DNA from: Candidatus Altarchaeum sp. CG2_30_32_3053
GTDB taxonomy: Archaea; Altiarchaeota; Altiarchaeia; Altiarchaeales; Altiarchaeaceae
Length of the DNA: 8,770 nt
NCBI GenBank assembly: GCA_001873845.1
Contig: MNZY01000100.1
Span: 3,057 to 11,826 of the forward strand
Direction of reading: 5' to 3'
This document shows, in pieces, positions 5,894 through 8,770 of the stretch (position 1 is the first letter of the stretch; every line of letters starts with the position of its first letter). The notes below the pieces were generated by a model. That model ran no database searches and was not told the DNA's origin. It worked only from the letters and a program-made list of their open reading frames with translations. Both the position numbers and the translations under genes were made by a program.

Positions 5894-6985
5894 TTATTTT
5901 CCTTCAACAACCAGATTTTTTAATTCATCGGGAACATTGCTTATATTATCAGCAATTGCTGGGGTAATCGGCAGCTGTCCCATATCCCTAAAGACCTTCT
6001 GGCCGTTTTCATCTATTACTGATTTTACAAATTCAATTGCTTCTTTTTTATGTTGTGCATTTTTTGGAATTGTGATTCCATAAACAATTGCATTTCCATG
6101 TTGAACATTTCCATCTTCAAGTTTGACACTGGCTTTTTTATAAATTTCATTCTTTGCATCATCTCCTAGGTTAATTTCCGGAGGCAACTCAACAAAATTA
6201 AATTTGTTCTGAATGGCAACACTTCTGTATATGAAAAAATAGTCAATCTCTCTCCTTTGAAGCCCGGATATCAGTTCCATTTCCAAACTTCTAACCATTA
6301 CTTTATTTGTATCCGGGTTTATTTTTGCTGAATTTGGAACAATAATTATACAGGTTAAATTTAAATTTTCACCTTCGCATTTTGCTTTAATATTTGTGTT
6401 TTTTTCAACCAAATCGTCAAAAATTTTGCCATCATTGTATTTAAACTCTGCAAGCTGCACAACCATTACAGAACGATAACCGCATGGGTCGTTATTGGGA
6501 TTTGAAAAGCCAAATTTAACATCGTCCTTTCTTAAAATTTCATACCAGTTATCTTTATTTATCTTGTTCCAGTGGTTGCTTTTGTTTGTGTAGGCAATTA
6601 CAATGTCATTCGCTGCAAATTTTATTGTGAAGTCAGAATAGTTAGGATACATCATCTGCGGAATTAAGAAGGCATCAGCAGAGGTAACAACATCTGCATC
6701 TTTGTGCAGTTCGGTAACCTTTTTAATTGTTTGCACACTTCCCGCTGCTTCTCGCTGAACATCAACATTCTTATGTTCTTTTTCAAATTCCTTTTCAACA
6801 TCCGATAACGGTTCGGTTAAACTTCCGGCATGAAAAATCTTCAATTGAACATACTCATTTGTTTGAGTAATATTTTCTTTTGGTTTTTCTTCAACACAAC
6901 CGCTTAATAACACGCTTAACAACACAATTCCTGCTATTAACACTGTCAAATCTGCTGTTCCTGTTAATTTTATTTTTTGTTCCAT
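5894..6985 (-). CDS. wtpA: Tungstate/molybdate-binding lipoprotein
   Basis: This is the extracellular substrate-binding protein that delivers the oxyanion to WtpB/C. The N-terminal hydrophobic stretch (about 12-29) ends in the lipobox LLSGC, so Cys30 is the likely lipid anchor, followed by a charged linker. The mature domain starts with LKIFHAGSL (48-56), which includes binding-loop residues in this family, followed by AAGSVQTIKKVTEL and DADVVTSADAF (97-106). Further family marks are NPNNDPCGYRS (162-172) and the MELISGLQ...IDYFFIYRSVA region (236-257). Asp166 and a Glu at 235 or 237 are candidates for the two carboxylates that complete six-fold metal coordination in archaeal WtpA/ModA. The length of 363 is normal. 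It is the first gene of wtpABC, preceded by an unusual repeat-rich promoter region. Tungstate versus molybdate cannot be decided from sequence. Confidence 0.93.
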   Translation of the reverse strand: MEQKIKLTGTADLTVLIAGIVLLSVLLSGCVEEKPKENITQTNEYVQLKIFHAGSLTEPLSDVEKEFEKEHKNVDVQREAAGSVQTIKKVTELHKDADVVTSADAFLIPQMMYPNYSDFTIKFAANDIVIAYTNKSNHWNKINKDNWYEILRKDDVKFGFSNPNNDPCGYRSVMVVQLAEFKYNDGKIFDDLVEKNTNIKAKCEGENLNLTCIIIVPNSAKINPDTNKVMVRSLEMELISGLQRREIDYFFIYRSVAIQNKFNFVELPPEINLGDDAKNEIYKKASVKLEDGNVQHGNAIVYGITIPKNAQHKKEAIEFVKSVIDENGQKVFRDMGQLPITPAIADNISNVPDELKNLVVEGK

Positions 6986-6994
6986 CTTTGACTT

Positions 6995-7034
6995 TATAAT
7001 AATTATATTTTAATATAATAATTATATTTTAATA
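6995..7034 (-). promoter_or_regulatory. Doubled TATA-like element upstream of wtpA (2 x 19-bp tandem repeat)
   Basis: A 19-bp unit starting at 6995 is repeated exactly from 7014, with two more bases matching. On the wtpA strand each copy contains TTAAAATATAA, a good archaeal TATA-like element. The two copies are centred about 22 and 41 nt before the wtpA ATG. The distal one would start transcription roughly 15 nt before the ATG, and the proximal one at or inside the start codon. The repeat is certain; its promoter role is inferred. Confidence 0.6.
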
Positions 7035-7082
7035 AACATATATTTAGAATAACATATATTTAGAATAACATATATTTAGAAT
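7035..7082. repeat. Three perfect 16-bp tandem repeats (AACATATATTTAGAAT) upstream of wtpA
   Basis: AACATATATTTAGAAT occurs exactly at 7035-7050, 7051-7066 and 7067-7082, immediately upstream of the 2 x 19 repeat. On the wtpA strand each unit reads ATTCTAAATATATGTT and contains TAAATATA, a TATA-like word. The array could be an iterated regulator site or extra TBP sites. Confidence 0.95.
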
Positions 7083-7112
7083 AATATAGGTTTTGAAAAT
7101 AAATATCTGAAA

Positions 7113-7131
7113 ACATGTAAATTTTACATGT
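7113..7131. promoter_or_regulatory. Perfect palindrome, candidate ModE operator
   Basis: ACATGTAAA and TTTACATGT form a perfect 9-bp inverted repeat around a central T (7122). The 12-mer ACATGTAAATTT also recurs directly at 7126-7137, so the site may be extended. It lies 20 nt after the modE stop and about 130 nt before the wtpA ATG. A dimeric winged-helix regulator such as ModE would bind a site of this form. Its distance from the TATA elements is large, so the target could also be another regulator. Confidence 0.5.
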
Positions 7132-7151
7132 AAATTTATAGATAAGAAAAT

Positions 7152-7673
7152 TTATTTCCCCATCATAACATCCGTTGCTTTTATGATTGCAAATGTCTTA
7201 TCTCCCTTCTTTAATTTCAAACGCTCGGCAGATGTTCTCGTTATTAAAGCAACAATTTCAACCGGGTTATCAATTTTTATCTTTATTTCGGCAGCAACAC
7301 CTTCAATCTTAATTTCTTCTATTGTTCCGTTTAGTTTATTTCTCGCGCTCATTATGCTTAAACTCTCCCAAAATTTATCGGAAATTTCCAGATTCAGACC
7401 TTTCTCGTATACTTCATAGTCATTTAAAATTTCCTTTGCTTTTTCTCTTAGTGTTGTTCCTCTGCCTTTTCTTCCTCTTGAAATTATAAGTAGCAGTTTT
7501 TCATTCAAAGATTTTTCCATATCTTTTATTTCATCCCACGCATGCTTATAAGTTATTCCCATCTCTTTTGAGGCATTATTCAGCGAGCCGTATTTCTCAA
7601 TAAATTTAAGAAGTTTAATTCTCTTCTCGTTTATTTTTCCGTCACTAAGCAAAATTTTTATTTTTGGTTCCAT
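7152..7673 (-). CDS. modE: ModE-family molybdate/tungstate-responsive transcriptional regulator
   Basis: ModE proteins sense molybdate or tungstate and repress or activate uptake and cofactor genes. The N-terminal part of this 173-residue protein (about 14-80) is a ModE/LysR-type winged helix-turn-helix, with GSLNNASKEMGITYKHAWDE (29-48) as the helix-turn-helix and SRGRKGRGTTLREKAKEIL as the wing and following helix. Residues about 106-172 form one Mop/TOBE domain beginning MSARNKLNGTIEEI, the oxyanion-binding fold; SARN is the molbindin hallmark. E. coli ModE has two Mop domains (about 262 residues), so this is the shorter one-Mop form. It lies directly upstream of wtpABC on the same strand, which supports control of tungstate/molybdate uptake. 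The start at 7673 gives a short basic N-terminus; no ribosome-binding site is visible. Confidence 0.9.
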   Translation of the reverse strand: MEPKIKILLSDGKINEKRIKLLKFIEKYGSLNNASKEMGITYKHAWDEIKDMEKSLNEKLLLIISRGRKGRGTTLREKAKEILNDYEVYEKGLNLEISDKFWESLSIMSARNKLNGTIEEIKIEGVAAEIKIKIDNPVEIVALITRTSAERLKLKKGDKTFAIIKATDVMMGK

Positions 7674-7684
7674 TCAAAATTTTT

Positions 7685-7724
7685 AAGAAAAAATTTAAAA
7701 AAGAAAAAATTTAAAAAAGAAAAA
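7685..7724 (-). repeat. 2.5 copies of a 16-bp tandem repeat in the modE promoter region
   Basis: AAGAAAAAATTTAAAA occurs exactly at 7685-7700 and 7701-7716, with a partial third copy to 7724. On the modE strand each copy contains TTTTAAATTTTTT, a TATA-like box; the proximal one is about 22-26 nt before the ATG. The same strand is T-rich here and could also serve as a U-tract terminator for hsp20 just upstream. Confidence 0.85.
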
Positions 7725-7765
7725 TAAACACATATCCTGGTAGGTAATCCGTCTTAATCTATTCT

Positions 7766-8293
7766 TTATTCTATCTTTATTTTCCTTGCTTTTTGTTCCC
7801 CTGTCGGCTTTTTCTTTGGCAGTGAAATTTTTAAAATTCCGTTTTCTATCTTTGCACTTGCTTTGTCAGAAATTACCTCTGCAGGCAGCGAAACACACCT
7901 GTAAACACTTGCTGCCCTTCTTTCTCTTTTCAGATAGTTCTTTCCTTCTTCTTTCTTCTTTTCTTCAAAATTTCCCTTTATTTCAATTTCATTGTCTGTC
8001 ACATTCACTTCTAAATTTTCCTTTGGAATTCCAGGAATATCTGCTGTAACTTCAAATTTGTCTCCTTTATCAACAACATCTACTGCCGGCTCGGCAATTC
8101 CAAATTTCCTAAAATCTTCGGAAAATTCAGGGAGCATTCCCCAATGAGGTCTGTGCCACAAACCAAAAGCTCTGTTAAATTCACGCTTTTCTCTCAACAT
8201 ATTGTCAAACATTCTTCCGAATCCCAAACCAACAGGTAGAATTTCACCCTTACTTTTTTCACCCTTATCTTTTTTGTTTTCTATCTTATTCAT
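7766..8293 (-). CDS. hsp20: Small heat-shock protein, Hsp20/alpha-crystallin family
   Basis: This is an ATP-independent holdase chaperone that forms cytoplasmic oligomers and keeps unfolding proteins soluble. The 175-residue product has a variable N-terminus (1-68) rich in Phe/Trp/Met. The alpha-crystallin domain spans about 69-160, with EPAVDVVDKGDKFEVTADIPG, the ENLEV strand and the signature ENGILKISLPK (150-160). The C-terminal IKI motif (I172-K-I174), which docks on neighbouring subunits, is present near the end. The length is typical. It lies 92 nt upstream of modE on the same strand, with no obvious functional link. A TTTAAAATTTTAAA stretch directly before the ATG provides TATA-like sequence. 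Confidence 0.95.
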   Translation of the reverse strand: MNKIENKKDKGEKSKGEILPVGLGFGRMFDNMLREKREFNRAFGLWHRPHWGMLPEFSEDFRKFGIAEPAVDVVDKGDKFEVTADIPGIPKENLEVNVTDNEIEIKGNFEEKKKEEGKNYLKRERRAASVYRCVSLPAEVISDKASAKIENGILKISLPKKKPTGEQKARKIKIE

Positions 8294-8316
8294 TTTAAAT
8301 TTTTAAAATTTTAAAT
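8292..8316 (-). promoter_or_regulatory. AT-rich promoter region of hsp20
   Basis: ATTTTAAAT occurs at 8292-8300 and 8308-8316, a 16-bp spacing, giving TTTAAAATT boxes within 25 nt of the hsp20 ATG. No ribosome-binding site is seen, so the transcript may be leaderless. Composition makes this weak evidence. Confidence 0.35.
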
Positions 8317-8370
8317 ATGCGAGCAATTTTAGGATTTATTTAAAAAATGAGGCGATATTTTCTGCCATCT

Positions 8371-8433
8371 GAATATTTGGCGTTCATCCCTTTAAATAGG
8401 GATAATTAATTTGTGAGATGTTTTTTAAAAATC
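8371..8433. repeat. Intergenic hairpin repeat, copy A
   Basis: The core CATCCCTTTAAATAGGGAT (8385-8403) forms a 6-bp stem, ATCCCT/AGGGAT, around TTAAAT. It is followed by AATTAATTTGTGAGAT and a TTTTTTAAAAATC tail. Copies B and C share this layout. Confidence 0.8.
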
Positions 8434-8469
8434 ACTAAAAAATTATATTTTTAAACAAATAAATTTTTT

Positions 8470-8512
8470 GAAATATTTGGCACCCATCTCTTTAAATAAG
8501 GATAATTAATTG
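8470..8512. repeat. Intergenic hairpin repeat, copy B (degenerate stem)
   Basis: It shares with copy A the approach ATATTTGGC and the core CATCTCTTTAAATAAGGAT (8485-8503), then AATTAATT. One G-T pair and one C-A mismatch weaken its stem. It is cut short and runs directly into copy C; core to core is 33 bp. Confidence 0.75.
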
Positions 8513-8565
8513 GTGCTCATCCCTTTAAGTTGGGATAATTAATTTGTGAGACATTTTTTAAAAAT
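8511..8565. repeat. Intergenic hairpin repeat, copy C
   Basis: The core CATCCCTTTAAGTTGGGAT (8518-8536) keeps a 5-bp stem, ATCCC/GGGAT. It is followed, as in copy A, by AATTAATTTGTGAGA and TTTTTTAAAAATC. The loop and the following two bases differ from copy A. Confidence 0.8.
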
Positions 8566-8770
8566 CTGCTTAAAAATTAAAATTGAATATTATAAATTTA
8601 ATTTTAAACATTACAGGACATACACAAAACAAATATGAATTCTTGACTTTTTATGTTCATTTACAAAATAATATAAGTAAGTCCTATAACTTATAAAAAT
8701 ATAGTGAATTTTTCAACTTTTGATTATTTATTTTGAACATCAATATTATAGTGAAAATTTCAACTTTTGA
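8566..8770. other. AT-rich gene-free region up to the window edge
   Basis: Together with the hairpin repeats this completes a gene-free stretch of 477 nt (8294-8770). No coding region or RNA gene is recognisable. It holds a weak inverted repeat, TATAAGT (8672-8678) and ACTTATA (8689-8695), and the repeat pair at 8700-8770. Confidence 0.6.
8700..8770. repeat. Two 24-bp near-identical direct repeats at the window edge
   Basis: Positions 8700-8723 and 8747-8770 match at 22 of 24 bases (TATAGTGAA, two differing bases, then TTTCAACTTTTGA), with a 23-bp spacer and a 47-bp period. The second copy ends exactly at the window end, so more copies could follow. It could be the start of an array, a short iteron set or a chance pair. 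Confidence 0.7.

Noticed and set aside
7786..8049. Plus-strand open frame of 87 codons inside hsp20
   Set aside because: It is antisense to the alpha-crystallin domain; the Phe/Leu-rich product is a by-product of lysine/glutamate-rich codons on the other strand.
8371..8565. CRISPR array
   Set aside because: The copies are imperfect, the spacing is irregular (100 and 33 bp) and the spacers include shared sequence. This fits a dispersed or tandem hairpin repeat, not a CRISPR.

Overview
This window is an AT-rich archaeal chromosome segment. The archaeal assignment rests on a TFIIB-type transcription factor (TFB), the archaeal/eukaryotic ribosomal proteins S24e and S27ae, and an archaeal-type WtpABC/ModABC oxyanion transporter with a ModE regulator that carries a single Mop domain. 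Most genes lack a clear Shine-Dalgarno sequence and have TTTAAA/TATA-like boxes close to the start codon, which suggests short or absent 5' leaders. A euryarchaeal or Altiarchaeota-like source is plausible, but the sequence alone does not settle the taxon.

Left half, plus strand. A 502-residue TFB (82-1590) is followed after 16 nt by a decayed SAM-dependent methyltransferase of the trans-aconitate methyltransferase type (1607-2361). The stop of that pseudogene overlaps, as ATGA, the start of an intact rhomboid-type intramembrane serine protease (2358-3110). Ribosomal proteins S24e (3239-3598) and S27ae (3652-3840) follow as a likely two-gene translation operon.

Right half, minus strand. In order of transcription: an Hsp20 small heat-shock protein (8293-7766), a ModE-like molybdate/tungstate-responsive regulator (7673-7152), then the tungstate/molybdate uptake genes wtpA (substrate-binding lipoprotein), wtpB (permease) and wtpC (ATPase). 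The wtp genes converge on S27ae. ModE probably controls wtpABC through the 166-nt modE-wtpA gap, which holds a perfect palindrome and an array of TATA-like tandem repeats. Positions 8294-8770 carry no recognisable gene, only three copies of a hairpin-forming repeat and a second repeat pair at the very edge.

The most unusual item is the TFB. The two CxxC knuckles of its zinc ribbon, normally about 15 residues apart, are separated by 222 residues. The extra in-frame domain of about 210 residues appears to be internally duplicated and has no intein signature. A second theme is that nearly every upstream intergenic region contains a short, mostly perfect tandem duplication (periods of 8, 13, 16, 19 and 29 bp). 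One of these doubled a TATA-like box in front of wtpA, and another created a six-codon mini-ORF between wtpB and wtpC.
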